A stretch of 64,000 bases of DNA from Hallerella sp963656065. GTDB lineage: Bacteria; Fibrobacterota; Fibrobacteria; Fibrobacterales; Fibrobacteraceae. Positions 1-7,740 of this stretch are shown piece after piece. Made by a program: the position numbers and the translations under genes. The DNA lies in assembly GCA_963656065.1 (NCBI GenBank), contig CAVKGV010000007.1, positions 1 to 64,000 of the forward strand, given 5' to 3'. Within the stretch, counting starts at the first letter, position 1; the number at the start of each line of letters is the position of its first letter. The notes beneath the pieces were generated by a model. The model worked only from the letters and a program-made list of their open reading frames with translations, searched no databases and had not been told where the DNA came from.

Positions 1-70
1 GAACGGCACGAGGAATGGATGGAAGAAAAAGCGTACTTGACCGGGACGGGGGTGGGAAAATCCGCTTTTT

Positions 71-605
71 GTGAATGAATTTACAGAAAAGATCTTGCAT
101 TATCATGATTCGCACCAGAGCTGTTTTTGGAACAACCCTTTTGCTCATATAGACCGCTTGAAAGAATTAAAAGGAATTGTTGCTACGGATTATAGCTTAT
201 TTCGAGACTATTCAATTGCTAAGCAAAAATGGAATTGTTTTAAAAATCGGGTAATAGCCTATCATTGGCAACAACAAGGGTTGAATGTTATTCCTACTGC
301 AAGTTGGAGCATTCCGGATAGTTTTGAGTGGTGTTGGGACGGATTGCCTAAAAATTCTGTATTGGGGATTACTACAAATGGAATTGCAACGGCAAAAGAA
401 GGCTATCGATTGTTTGTGCTTGGTCTTGATGAATTGGTTAAGATTGGAACCGATTGCTCTTGTTGTATGTGGATCTTTTTTTACATGGATGTCTGAAAAA
501 TATCCGAATATAAAAATGATTAAGATTAAAAGTTTTGGACAATTATGGAATGAACGAAAAAACTATGTTAATTTTTGTAGAAAACTTGCCAATGAATATT
601 CATAG
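71..605 (+). pseudogene. DUF4417-family gene, frameshifted
   Basis: The reading frame from a GTG at 71 runs to 496 and resembles DUF4417 proteins, which are common in plasmid and phage settings and have no known function. Family-like segments include NGIVATDYSLFRDY-type text, the IAKQKWNCFKNRVIAYHW segment and the GLNVIPTASWS core. After roughly position 445 the protein sense moves to the next frame (IALVVCGSFFTW, then a Lys-rich end stopping at 605). One extra G in the 'attggaacc' stretch explains the switch. About 30 N-terminal residues usual in the family also seem to be missing. It is either a real pseudogene or a sequencing indel at the window edge. The stretch is visibly more AT-rich than the rest of the window, which fits acquired DNA. 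Confidence 0.7.
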
Positions 606-753
606 CTCTAAAATGTTTCTTTGTTTTGATAAAAATAGCTGCATTTTTCCTTTGTTTTTTTTGAGGATGCTTTGACGATTTTTTTTGATGCATTGAACCG
701 TTCGAAAAGAGGAAGCGTGTTGATCTTTATGCTGATGTTTTTTCCCAAAAAAA

Positions 754-909
754 ATGAATGCCGTGTTTTTTGCTGTCGTTACTGTCTTCTTTCTAAAATT
801 TCTGTTTGGCAGAATCTCGATACTGGATTTTGTGTTTTTTGCGGTGCTTTTGCTGGGTGTTTTTATAGAAACCATTTTGGCTTGTATGAAACATCAAAGA
901 TTGCAGTGA
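754..909 (+). CDS. possible small two-helix membrane protein (51 aa)
   Basis: An ATG just after a run of eight A (747-754) opens 51 codons that are almost all hydrophobic, with two likely membrane helices (NAVFFAVVTVFFLKFLFG and ILDFVFFAVLLLGVFIETIL) and a basic tail KHQRLQ. There is no Shine-Dalgarno sequence in front of it. A GTG at 717 does have an AGAGGAAG motif upstream and reads VLIFMLMFFPKK in another frame, into the same A run. A one-base length change in that run would join the two pieces into one protein of about 63 aa. So this may be a small membrane protein broken by, or phase-varied through, the A tract. It is unrecognised, and could be chance. The rest of 606-893 shows nothing else convincing. 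Confidence 0.3.
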   Translation: MNAVFFAVVTVFFLKFLFGRISILDFVFFAVLLLGVFIETILACMKHQRLQ

Positions 910-1316
910 GGGATATCCATTTTTTGCATCTTTCTGTTCTGCTCGATTTTTCTTTCAAGAATACGGTATTCTGTTGCCCATATTTCATAGTTTTTTAATG
1001 CGCTGTCGATAAAGCAGCAGAAAAGATCCTCTAGTTTATAGTCGGGGAATTTCCAGTATTCTTCGGGCTTTTGGTCGCGTGACAGTAGATAAGGACCGCG
1101 GGCTTCGCTGAGGCAGCATTCCCAGACATAATATTCCTCTACTGTTTTTCCCGGAGGAGGAATTGTTGGCGACTCATCGGGGTGAATTACGGTTAAAGTT
1201 TCTGAACCTAGGCTATCTGGAGTGATGTAGGTGATGGGAGTTTCGTATGGGATGATCTTCTGAGCCCAAAGAAAAACGGCGAGACTGAGGGTGAGCGAGA
1301 AAAATTTAGCGAACAT
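894..1316 (-). CDS. hypothetical exported protein (140 aa)
   Basis: The protein begins MFAKFFSLTLSLAVFLWAQ, a short signal peptide with a plausible cut after the first 18 or so residues, and then has a mature part of about 120 residues without recognised motifs. The mature part is rich in Pro/Thr early on (SPTIPPPGKT) and has two cysteine pairs (ECC, FCC) that could form disulfides outside the cytoplasm. Its ATG lies inside the end of a 39-codon ORF on the same strand, so it is probably translated by coupling to that ORF. No family was recognised. Confidence 0.55.
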   Translation of the reverse strand: MFAKFFSLTLSLAVFLWAQKIIPYETPITYITPDSLGSETLTVIHPDESPTIPPPGKTVEEYYVWECCLSEARGPYLLSRDQKPEEYWKFPDYKLEDLFCCFIDSALKNYEIWATEYRILERKIEQNRKMQKMDIPHCNL

Positions 1317-1425
1317 TCATATCCCTCAGGAAGCATCCGTAGCCATCTAATATTTCGTTTTCTATCGTACGGGGGCGGCGATAGGGACTTACCATTGAAG
1401 TGAAAAAAGACGGATAGTTTGGCAT
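1306..1425 (-). CDS. small ORF, 39 aa, coupled to the downstream exported protein
   Basis: On the minus strand an ATG at 1425 is preceded at a good distance by AAAGGA, a clear Shine-Dalgarno motif. The ORF codes for 39 residues (MPNYPSFFTSMVSPYRRPRT at the start, ending DMNVR) and its last codons overlap the start of the 140-aa gene by 11 bases. The peptide has no signal sequence and was not recognised. The ribosome site and overlap suggest it is translated, either as a leader that sets expression of the next gene or as the remaining 5' part of a longer gene. Confidence 0.45.
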   Translation of the reverse strand: MPNYPSFFTSMVSPYRRPRTIENEILDGYGCFLRDMNVR

Positions 1426-1545
1426 ATTGTCCTTTCTAACGGAATTGTTAGTTTTGTGACTCCTGGTTTTTTTGTTACAGGGACAATCTATATTAAAAGA
1501 GAAATTTTGGCAAGCGGTGGGAATTTGCGATATCGGATAGATGGG

Positions 1546-1577
1546 TAAAAAAGGCGGATTTCTTTTTGAAATCCGCC
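1546..1577 (-). terminator. rho-independent terminator of the pst-phoU operon
   Basis: Read on the minus strand, GGCGGATTTC and GAAATCCGCC form a perfect 10-bp stem with an AAAAA loop, followed by TTTTTT. It lies just downstream of phoU. The stretch 1426-1545 between it and the small ORF holds nothing else that I can support. Confidence 0.85.
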
Positions 1578-1598
1578 GCGTTTAAATAATTTGTACGC

Positions 1599-2276
1599 TT
1601 ATTTTATTTCTTCACCGCTTAAGAGGTTCATGCCGTGACGCGTTCCTGTTTCGGCAAAGATGACCCAGCCAGCGACATTGCTTGCGTGATCGCCGATACG
1701 CTCCAGGTATTTGGCGACCATGACCGAGTTGATGGCGCTTTCCGCATCGTTTGAATTGTTGCGGATGGATTCGATGAGTTCTTTTTTTGCCGTGGTGAAA
1801 AGTGCGTCGACTTCGTCGTCGCTGTCGATGACATGGTGTGCAAGGTCCAAGTCTTTTCGAACAAAGGCGTCAACGCTCTGCGTGAGCATTTTGACTGTTG
1901 CGGCTCCCATCGGCGGAATGGCGGAAAGCCTTGCTGGGGATCCATCCGTTTCGGAAGCTTCGAAAATAATCTCCGAGATGTCGGCGGCTTGGTCCCCGAT
2001 GCGTTCCAAATCGCTGACCATCTTGAGCGAAGCGGAAATCAGCCGGAGGTCGCGAGCGACGGGCTGCTGACTCAAAAGAAGCCGAAGGCAGAGCGTTTCG
2101 ATGTCCTTCATCTTTTGGTCAATATCCTTGTCGCCGGCGATGACTTTTTGGGCAAGAGGCTTGTTGAATTTTAGGAGCGCTTCGATGGAAGAGTTGAGCG
2201 CCTCTTCGACCATCGCGCCCATTTCGATGATTCCGTTGTTTAGAATTTCGAGTTGAGAATCAAAACGATTTCGCAT
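1599..2276 (-). CDS. phoU: phosphate transport system regulator PhoU
   Basis: The protein is 225 aa, the usual PhoU length, with two repeated three-helix PhoU domains (about residues 10-100 and 115-205). Each has the family signature of a metal-binding helix: DLERIGDQAADI in the first and YLERIGDHASNVA in the second. PhoU restrains the PhoR-type sensor kinase when the Pst transporter reports enough phosphate. It is the last gene of the pst operon, and its ATG overlaps the pstB stop (TAATG), so translation is coupled. Confidence 0.96.
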   Translation of the reverse strand: MRNRFDSQLEILNNGIIEMGAMVEEALNSSIEALLKFNKPLAQKVIAGDKDIDQKMKDIETLCLRLLLSQQPVARDLRLISASLKMVSDLERIGDQAADISEIIFEASETDGSPARLSAIPPMGAATVKMLTQSVDAFVRKDLDLAHHVIDSDDEVDALFTTAKKELIESIRNNSNDAESAINSVMVAKYLERIGDHASNVAGWVIFAETGTRHGMNLLSGEEIK

Positions 2277-3031
2277 TATCCGAATCTCCCTGTGATGTAA
2301 TCTTCCGTGCGTTTGTCCTTGGGTATTGAAAACAGCGTTTCTGTCTTATCGACTTCGATGACTTCGCCTAAGAGGAAAAATGCGGTTCGATCCGAGACGC
2401 GCGTTGCTTGTTGCATGTTGTGCGTGACCATGACGATTGTGTACTTCTGCTTCAATTCCAAAACGAGGTCCTCGATTTTGGATGTCGAGATGGGGTCTAG
2501 CGCGCTGGTGGGTTCATCCATCAGCAGAACTTCTGGGGCGACGGCTAGGGCGCGTGCGATGCAGAGACGCTGTTGCTGTCCGCCGGAAAGACCAAGCGCG
2601 TTTTTCTTGAGACGGTCCTTGAGCTCTTCCCAGACGCCGGAACCTTTTAGGGATTTTTCGACGATTTCATCTAGGTCTGCTTTGGAACGGATTCCGTGGG
2701 TGCGCGGTCCGAAGGCGATGTTGTCGTAGATGCTCATCGGAAAAGGATTCGGTTTCTGGAAAACCATGCCGACCCGTTTGCGGAGAATGTTTACGTCCAT
2801 GTCTCCGTAAATGTTTTCTCCGTCGAGCTTGATATCGCCTGTGATTTTACAGCCTTCGACGAGATCGTTCATCCGGTTGAGCGATTTGAGAAGCGTGCTT
2901 TTTCCGCAGCCGGAAGGCCCGATGAATGCGGTTATTTCGTTGGCGTGAATATTTAAATTCACATTTTTTATCGCATGAAAATTGCCGTAGTGCAAGTTCA
3001 TGTTTTGAATCGTGATTTTATCGTTTTCCAT
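2276..3031 (-). CDS. pstB: phosphate ABC transporter ATPase PstB
   Basis: This 251-aa protein is the nucleotide-binding subunit of the PstSCAB phosphate importer. It has a Walker A (GPSGCGKST, about residue 38), the Q-loop FQKPNPFPMSIYDN typical of PstB, the ABC signature LSGGQQQRL, the Walker B VLLMDEPTSALD and the switch histidine in MVTHNM. It sits on the inner face of the cytoplasmic membrane with PstA and PstC. It lies between pstA (2-base gap) and phoU in one operon. Confidence 0.97.
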   Translation of the reverse strand: MENDKITIQNMNLHYGNFHAIKNVNLNIHANEITAFIGPSGCGKSTLLKSLNRMNDLVEGCKITGDIKLDGENIYGDMDVNILRKRVGMVFQKPNPFPMSIYDNIAFGPRTHGIRSKADLDEIVEKSLKGSGVWEELKDRLKKNALGLSGGQQQRLCIARALAVAPEVLLMDEPTSALDPISTSKIEDLVLELKQKYTIVMVTHNMQQATRVSDRTAFFLLGEVIEVDKTETLFSIPKDKRTEDYITGRFG

Positions 3032-3033
3032 TT

Positions 3034-3885
3034 TTATACTTTCCCGATTTTGTGAGCGAATTTGTTTGAAATCCAGTTGATGAGAAGAACTACCGCGATG
3101 AGGATGACGGATGTGGCATAGGCTTCGCCGGTGTGCAAACCTTCGCGGGAAAGCTCATACATGTGGACGGCGAGCGTTCTTCCCGAAGAAAAGATCCCTT
3201 TTGGAAAATCGGCAACGGTTCCTGCCGTATAAATTAACGCTGCAGTTTCTCCGACGACGCGCCCGACAGAAAGAATGATGCCCGCGAGGATCCCGGGGAT
3301 CGCTGCGGGGAGGACGATGGAACGGACCGTGCGAAGTTTCCCTGCGCCTAGTCCGTAGGAACCTTCACGGTAACTATCGGGGACGGACTTTAACGCTTCC
3401 TCTGTGGTGCGCATGACCAACGGGAGAATCATGATGGAAATCGTCAGGATTCCCGAGAGAAGCGAATAGCCGAAGTGCAGTGCCGTGGCGAAAAAGAGCA
3501 TCCCGAAAAGCCCGTAGATGATGGACGGAATTCCCGAAAGCGTCTCCGTCGTGAGCCTGACAATGCTTACAATTTTATTTCCGCGGCTGGCGTATTCGAC
3601 GGTATAGATGGCGGCGAAAATTCCAAGCGGCCCTGCGATGAGAAGCGCTCCGAGAACGATGATGACCGTGTTCAGGATAGACGGCAGGAACGAGACGTTT
3701 TCGGAATTGTATGTTAGCGAAAAGAGGGACGGTTTGAGAAACGGAATGCCTTTGACGAGGATATAGGCGATTAAAAATCCGAGTGAAAGGATCGTGACTA
3801 GAATGGACAAGGTGACCGCAATTCTCAGCAGAAGCGATAGCGGAGATTTCCTGTAAGTTTTCAGATTTTGGATAAAGTTTTTCAT
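3034..3885 (-). CDS. pstA: phosphate ABC transporter permease PstA
   Basis: The protein is a 283-aa inner-membrane permease with about six helices. The cytoplasmic EAA loop reads EGSYGLGAGKLRTVRSIVLPAA, where the PstB ATPase docks. Features such as TETLSGIPSIIYGLFG and the GETAALIYTAG segment are typical of PstA. Its start overlaps the end of pstC by four bases. It works with PstC as the channel for phosphate. Confidence 0.95.
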   Translation of the reverse strand: MKNFIQNLKTYRKSPLSLLLRIAVTLSILVTILSLGFLIAYILVKGIPFLKPSLFSLTYNSENVSFLPSILNTVIIVLGALLIAGPLGIFAAIYTVEYASRGNKIVSIVRLTTETLSGIPSIIYGLFGMLFFATALHFGYSLLSGILTISIMILPLVMRTTEEALKSVPDSYREGSYGLGAGKLRTVRSIVLPAAIPGILAGIILSVGRVVGETAALIYTAGTVADFPKGIFSSGRTLAVHMYELSREGLHTGEAYATSVILIAVVLLINWISNKFAHKIGKV

Positions 3886-4754
3886 TGGACAGCTCTCTTT
3901 TTGAAAATGGAGAACAGCAGATTGATGATGAGAATGAATGCGAACAGAACGACTCCCGTTGCAATAAGCGCTTCGCGGTGGAGATCCGTTGCGTATCCCA
4001 TTTCGAGGACGATGTTTGCCGTTAATGTTCTGACGCCTCCAAGGATTCCCGTCGGCATTCGCGCCTGGTTTCCTGCGACGAGAATGACGGCCATCGTTTC
4101 ACCGATCGCGCGTCCGAATCCGAGAATGATTCCGGCGACGATGCCCGATGTTGCGGCGGGGAGAACGGCAAAGAATACGCTCCTTTCGTGTGTCGCTCCG
4201 AGTGCGAGTGCGCCTTCGTAATAACTGTTGGGAACGGCGCGGAGTGCGGCTTCCGAGACGGAAATGATGGTCGGCAAAATCATGATTCCGAGTAAAATGG
4301 AGGCGGCGAGAATGCTCGCTCCGCTTCCGCCAAAATTCTGCCGGACAAAGGGCACGATGACGACCAGTCCGAAAAATCCATAGACGACAGATGGAATTCC
4401 GGCGAGAAGATCGACCGCTGGTTTTAATTTTTTATGGACTTTTTCGGAACAGAATCGGGAAAGGTAGATGGCGGAAAGAAGTCCGACGGATACACCGATG
4501 GCGAGCGCTCCGAGCGTGACGTAAATACTTCCCATGATCATCGGGAAAATTCCATAGACCGCAGGTTCGTCGGTTGGGGCCCATTCCTTTCCGAATAAAA
4601 AATCCGTAACGCCGATTTTAAGTATTGCGGGAACGCCGTTTGCAAAAAGGAACAGGCAGATCAGGGCGACGAACAGGATGCTGGCAAGTGCCGAAAGTAA
4701 AAATATGCCCGATGCCGTTTTTTCCTTAAACTTGTTCAATGTCTGCGCTTTCAT
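3882..4754 (-). CDS. pstC: phosphate ABC transporter permease PstC
   Basis: This is a 290-aa permease with about six membrane helices and an EAA loop (EGALALGATHERSVFFAVLPAA). The LLAGIPSVVYGFFGLV segment and the FGRAIGETMAVILVAGN segment are strongly PstC-like. It is the first of the four pstCAB-phoU genes. A hairpin separates it from the outer-membrane protein gene upstream, which is read in the same direction. Confidence 0.95.
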   Translation of the reverse strand: MKAQTLNKFKEKTASGIFLLSALASILFVALICLFLFANGVPAILKIGVTDFLFGKEWAPTDEPAVYGIFPMIMGSIYVTLGALAIGVSVGLLSAIYLSRFCSEKVHKKLKPAVDLLAGIPSVVYGFFGLVVIVPFVRQNFGGSGASILAASILLGIMILPTIISVSEAALRAVPNSYYEGALALGATHERSVFFAVLPAATSGIVAGIILGFGRAIGETMAVILVAGNQARMPTGILGGVRTLTANIVLEMGYATDLHREALIATGVVLFAFILIINLLFSIFKKRAVQ

Positions 4755-4780
4755 TTTGGATCCTTTTGAAAATTCGCATA

Positions 4781-4812
4781 AGAAAAAGATTTTCCGAACG
4801 ATTCGGAAAACC
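4781..4812 (-). terminator. intercistronic hairpin between porin gene and pstC (attenuator-like)
   Basis: On the minus strand TTTTCCGAA and TTCGGAAAA pair into a nine-bp stem with a three-base loop and are followed by a T-rich run (TCTTTTT). Sitting between the barrel gene and pstC, it may stop part of the transcription so that the abundant outer-membrane protein is made in excess over the transporter. Confidence 0.6.
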
Positions 4813-4825
4813 TTTTATGATGACG

Positions 4826-5830
4826 TTACTTGATTGTTGTCGTGAGCCTTGCCGCAAGAGCGACATCGGAAATATCCTTTTCGCTGTAGAGTGTGACTTG
4901 CGCCTTGCTGCGGGAACCGATTTTCTTGACAAGTCCCACGGCCCATCCGAGTTCGTCGGCGTCCTTGTTCAGCTCGTCGCGATCCTTGATGTATTCAACT
5001 TCGACAAAAGCCTTGTCCAGAATTCCGGCTGTCGGAATTTCTACGCCCGCATAGACGGGGAAGTATTTCGTGTCCTGGGCGTAATCGGGCGCGGTTGCTT
5101 TCTTGTCTTGAATCGTTTCCGCGTTGACGTCCTTGTCCTTGCCGGTGATGATGGCAGCCGCTTCGCCGTAGAGGGCGAACTTGTCGGCAAGCTTTACGTT
5201 TGCCCGAAGACTTCCACGGTGCGTTACCACGGCGGTGTATTGGATCGGGTCGATGACGTTTGCGCGGTATCCGAGTCCGAGCTTGAACGAATTGTTCAGT
5301 TTGAAATCGTCGGTGACGCGGACATATCCGGTGTTGAAATTGCCGTCTTCGGTAGCGAGCATTACGTTCAACTGGTTTACGCCTTTCTTCCAGCCGAGTT
5401 CAAAGGCATCGTGCGAATAATCGCGTCCGAGAAATCCGCGCTTGGAGATGTCCTTGTCCAGATAGGCTCCGAAGTTGCCGGCACCTTCCGTATCCGTTTT
5501 CCAGTGACCGAATTTCAGGTTCAGCCCGAGGTCGCCCCATTTGTAATTTCCATAGTATGTGTCAGCTTGGAACCGGTCCGCTCCGCCGTTGAAATATGGC
5601 GCGTACATGCGAATTGTCACTTTGGCGTCAAAGGATTCGGAACTGTAGCTACCGCCGAAGTTCGCACGGAAGTAGAAACCGTCCAGATTGTTGTCCTTGT
5701 CGTTGTCGTAGAATGCTTTCGAAGCCTGTGTTTGAATGTTTCCGTTCAATTCGAAATTTTCGCTTTCTGCATTGGCGATTCCGAAAGAGGCTATCGCGGT
5801 AAGAATGATGCAGGTTTTCTTCAGTGTCAT
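4826..5830 (-). CDS. outer-membrane beta-barrel porin, probably phosphate-linked
   Basis: The 334-aa product has a signal peptide (MTLKKTCIILTAIASFGIANA) and then alternating short strands rich in Gly, Asp and aromatic residues, such as FYFRANFGGSYSSESFDAKVT and the C-terminal VALAARLTTTIK. This is the pattern of an outer-membrane barrel of about 16 strands. I could not place it in a named porin family. Its position, upstream of and co-directional with pstCAB-phoU and divergent from pstS, suggests a phosphate-starvation porin working like PhoE or OprP. That role is inference from context. Confidence 0.7.
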   Translation of the reverse strand: MTLKKTCIILTAIASFGIANAESENFELNGNIQTQASKAFYDNDKDNNLDGFYFRANFGGSYSSESFDAKVTIRMYAPYFNGGADRFQADTYYGNYKWGDLGLNLKFGHWKTDTEGAGNFGAYLDKDISKRGFLGRDYSHDAFELGWKKGVNQLNVMLATEDGNFNTGYVRVTDDFKLNNSFKLGLGYRANVIDPIQYTAVVTHRGSLRANVKLADKFALYGEAAAIITGKDKDVNAETIQDKKATAPDYAQDTKYFPVYAGVEIPTAGILDKAFVEVEYIKDRDELNKDADELGWAVGLVKKIGSRSKAQVTLYSEKDISDVALAARLTTTIK

Positions 5831-5972
5831 TGGAAACTCCTTTGGGATAAGACCCTTGTTTTGAATGACGCTTAGAATGTAGGCTCTGATTGTAAAAACG
5901 GAAGATGGCGAAAGGTAAAGATTTTGAGAAGCCTTTGAAAAACATGAGGCAAAATATTTGAACGTTTTTGAC

Positions 5973-5990
5973 TTTACGTGAAATTTACGT
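5973..5990 (+). promoter_or_regulatory. Pho-box-like direct repeat
   Basis: TTTACGT occurs twice, at 5973-5979 and 5984-5990, separated by GAAA. Seven-base repeats with a four-base spacer (11-bp period) are the layout of PhoB/PhoP sites in other bacteria. A further TTTACAT lies at 6007-6013. The site sits between the divergent porin/pst genes and pstS, where a phosphate-starvation regulator would act. No phoB or phoR gene is in the window. Confidence 0.5.
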
Positions 5991-6065
5991 CTAGCGTCTC
6001 CTAGCTTTTACATCGGGGTTTTACTTTGTCGCTGTCATTCAAAACCACATACAAGGAGTATTCGA

Positions 6066-6950
6066 ATGAACAAGACAACTCTTATCGCTAGCATCGCCAG
6101 TTTGGTATTAGTGGCGATTTTCGCATCTTGCCATGATGATGCCAAGGAATCGAAAAAAACGGGAGACGCAAAAAAGCAAACAGAAATTTCCGTGATTACG
6201 CGCGAAGCCGGTTCGGGAACGCGAGACGCCTTTACGGAGCTGGTCGGAACGCTCATCAAGGAAAACGGAAAGAAAAAAGATATCACGACGAAGGAAGCTC
6301 TCACAATCGACGGTACGCAGGGTGTCATGTCAACCGTTGCGGGTAATGAAAACGCGATTGGATACATTTCTCTCGGATCGTTGAACAGCACGGTCAAGGC
6401 GCTGAAAATCGATGGTGTGGAAGCGACAAAAGAAAATGTAAAGAATGCCGCCTATTCAATTTCAAGACCGTTCAACATTGCAACAAAGGGCGAAGTCAAA
6501 GGAATTGCCAAGGATTTCATCGACTTCATCATGAGTGCGGACGGTCAGAAAATTGTCGATGCGAACGGCTATGTGAGCGTGGCTGACGGAAAACCTTATA
6601 CGAGCAAAAAGCTCAAAGGAAAAATTGTCATCGCGGGATCTTCGAGCGTTTCGCCGGTGATGGAAAAGCTGAAAGAAGCTTATGTGCAGTTGAATCCCGA
6701 AGTGGAAATTGAAATTCAAACAAATGATTCGTCTTCGGGAATGCTCGCGGCGAAGGAAGGCACGTGCGACATCGGAATGGCCAGTCGGGACTTGAAGCCT
6801 AGCGAAAGTGAAATCCTTACCGGACTGACGATTGCTCGTGATGGAATCGCTGTCATCGTGAACTTGCAAAACGCGATTTCCGATATGCCGCTTTCAAAAC
6901 TTCGCGAAATCTATACGGGAAGTCTCCGCTTCTGGGAACAGGTCCAATAA
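6066..6950 (+). CDS. pstS: phosphate-binding lipoprotein PstS with circularly permuted domain order
   Basis: The gene codes for 294 aa and starts with a lipoprotein signal ending at Cys22 (IFASC). Residues 41-175 match the second half of a normal PstS: ITREAGSGTRDAF, the NAIGYISLGSL segment, SISRPFNIATKG, then FIDFIMSADGQKIV. After a short linker the first half follows, from about residue 187 to the end: IVIAGSSSVSPVMEKL, DSSSGMLAAKEG, DIGMASRDLK, ARDGIAVIVN and a stop right after the IYTGSLRFWEQV segment. In standard PstS these come first. All phosphate-site segments are kept, so a working binder is likely. It lies downstream of a Pho-box-like repeat and opposite pstCAB, which supports the PstS role. 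The start has a good AAGGAG site. Confidence 0.88.
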   Translation: MNKTTLIASIASLVLVAIFASCHDDAKESKKTGDAKKQTEISVITREAGSGTRDAFTELVGTLIKENGKKKDITTKEALTIDGTQGVMSTVAGNENAIGYISLGSLNSTVKALKIDGVEATKENVKNAAYSISRPFNIATKGEVKGIAKDFIDFIMSADGQKIVDANGYVSVADGKPYTSKKLKGKIVIAGSSSVSPVMEKLKEAYVQLNPEVEIEIQTNDSSSGMLAAKEGTCDIGMASRDLKPSESEILTGLTIARDGIAVIVNLQNAISDMPLSKLREIYTGSLRFWEQVQ

Positions 6951-6988
6951 GAAAAAACGAAGCGTTTGCAATTCAATTTATAGAGTTC

Positions 6989-7016
6989 AAAAATCCTCAT
7001 ATTTTATGGGGATTTT
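6989..7016 (+). terminator. hairpin terminator after pstS
   Basis: AAAATCC (6990-6996) pairs with GGATTTT (7010-7016) around a 13-base loop, with a T/A-rich tail. The ATG at 7006 that would start a longer azlC lies in the loop, which argues for the later azlC start. Confidence 0.5.
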
Positions 7017-7029
7017 CTATTTTAAAGCC

Positions 7030-7740
7030 GTGAAAAATTGGGCGATAATTTTAAACGCGTTGAAAATTGCGTTCCCCTATACGGTTCCCATCTTTGCTGG
7101 ATTTTGGTTCTTGGGATTGACTTACGGCATTTATATGAATGTGTCGGGTTTCAGTTTTTTTTATCCGATGTTCATGAGTGTCTTGATTTTTGCCGGTTCG
7201 ATGGAATTTGTCGCCGCAAATTTGCTCTTGGGAGCGTTTAATCCGCTGCAAGCGTTCCTTTTGACGCTGATGATTAATGCGCGCCATTTGTTCTACGGGA
7301 TTTCGATGCTTGACCGTTTTCGGAATACGGGAATAAAAAAACTGTATTTGATCTATGGGATGTGCGACGAAACGTTCTCCATCAATTATACGGCGAAAAT
7401 ACCGAACGGTGTGAATCGGGGCTGGTTTATGTTTTGGGTAACTCTCTTAAATCAGCTGTATTGGGTGTCAGGTGCAATCCTCGGGGGAATTTTTGGTTCG
7501 TTTGTACGCATCAATACGAAGGGTCTTGGCTTTGCGATGACCGCAATGTTTGTCGTCATTTTTATGGAACAGTGGATGAATGAAAAAAATCATGCGAGCT
7601 CGTTAATCGGCTTTGCGGTGACGGGAGTGTCGTTAGCGATTTTTGGAAGTGAAAACTTTATCGTCCCGTCGATGGTCTTGATTCTCGGAACGCTTTCCGT
7701 ATTGCGCAAACCTCTAGAAAAAAAGATGTGCGTCGAATGA
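7030..7740 (+). CDS. azlC: AzlC-family branched-chain amino acid exporter, large subunit
   Basis: The protein (about 236 aa from the GTG at 7030) has some seven membrane helices and the AzlC hallmarks: YTVPIFAGFWFLGLTYG near the N-terminus, FAGSMEFVAANLLLG and the INARHLFYGISM segment. With AzlD it forms a two-part exporter of branched-chain amino acids in the inner membrane. A longer version would begin at an ATG at 7006, but this lies inside a terminator hairpin, and AzlC proteins usually start close to the later position. The last codons overlap azlD (ATGA). Confidence 0.9.
   Translation: MKNWAIILNALKIAFPYTVPIFAGFWFLGLTYGIYMNVSGFSFFYPMFMSVLIFAGSMEFVAANLLLGAFNPLQAFLLTLMINARHLFYGISMLDRFRNTGIKKLYLIYGMCDETFSINYTAKIPNGVNRGWFMFWVTLLNQLYWVSGAILGGIFGSFVRINTKGLGFAMTAMFVVIFMEQWMNEKNHASSLIGFAVTGVSLAIFGSENFIVPSMVLILGTLSVLRKPLEKKMCVE

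Noticed and set aside
1..78. Possible 3' end of a gene in frame 1 ending at a TGA at 76
   Set aside because: Only about 25 residues are visible and none is recognisable; another frame is open as well.
4739..5875. 378-codon open frame opposite the porin gene
   Set aside because: It mirrors a gene with a good signal peptide and strand pattern; the antisense protein shows no domain and spans the intercistronic hairpin.
6032..6038. CTGTCAT, the E. coli Pho-box half-site, just before pstS
   Set aside because: It stands alone without a partner at 11 bases, and lies close to the ribosome site; the TTTACGT pair is a better candidate.
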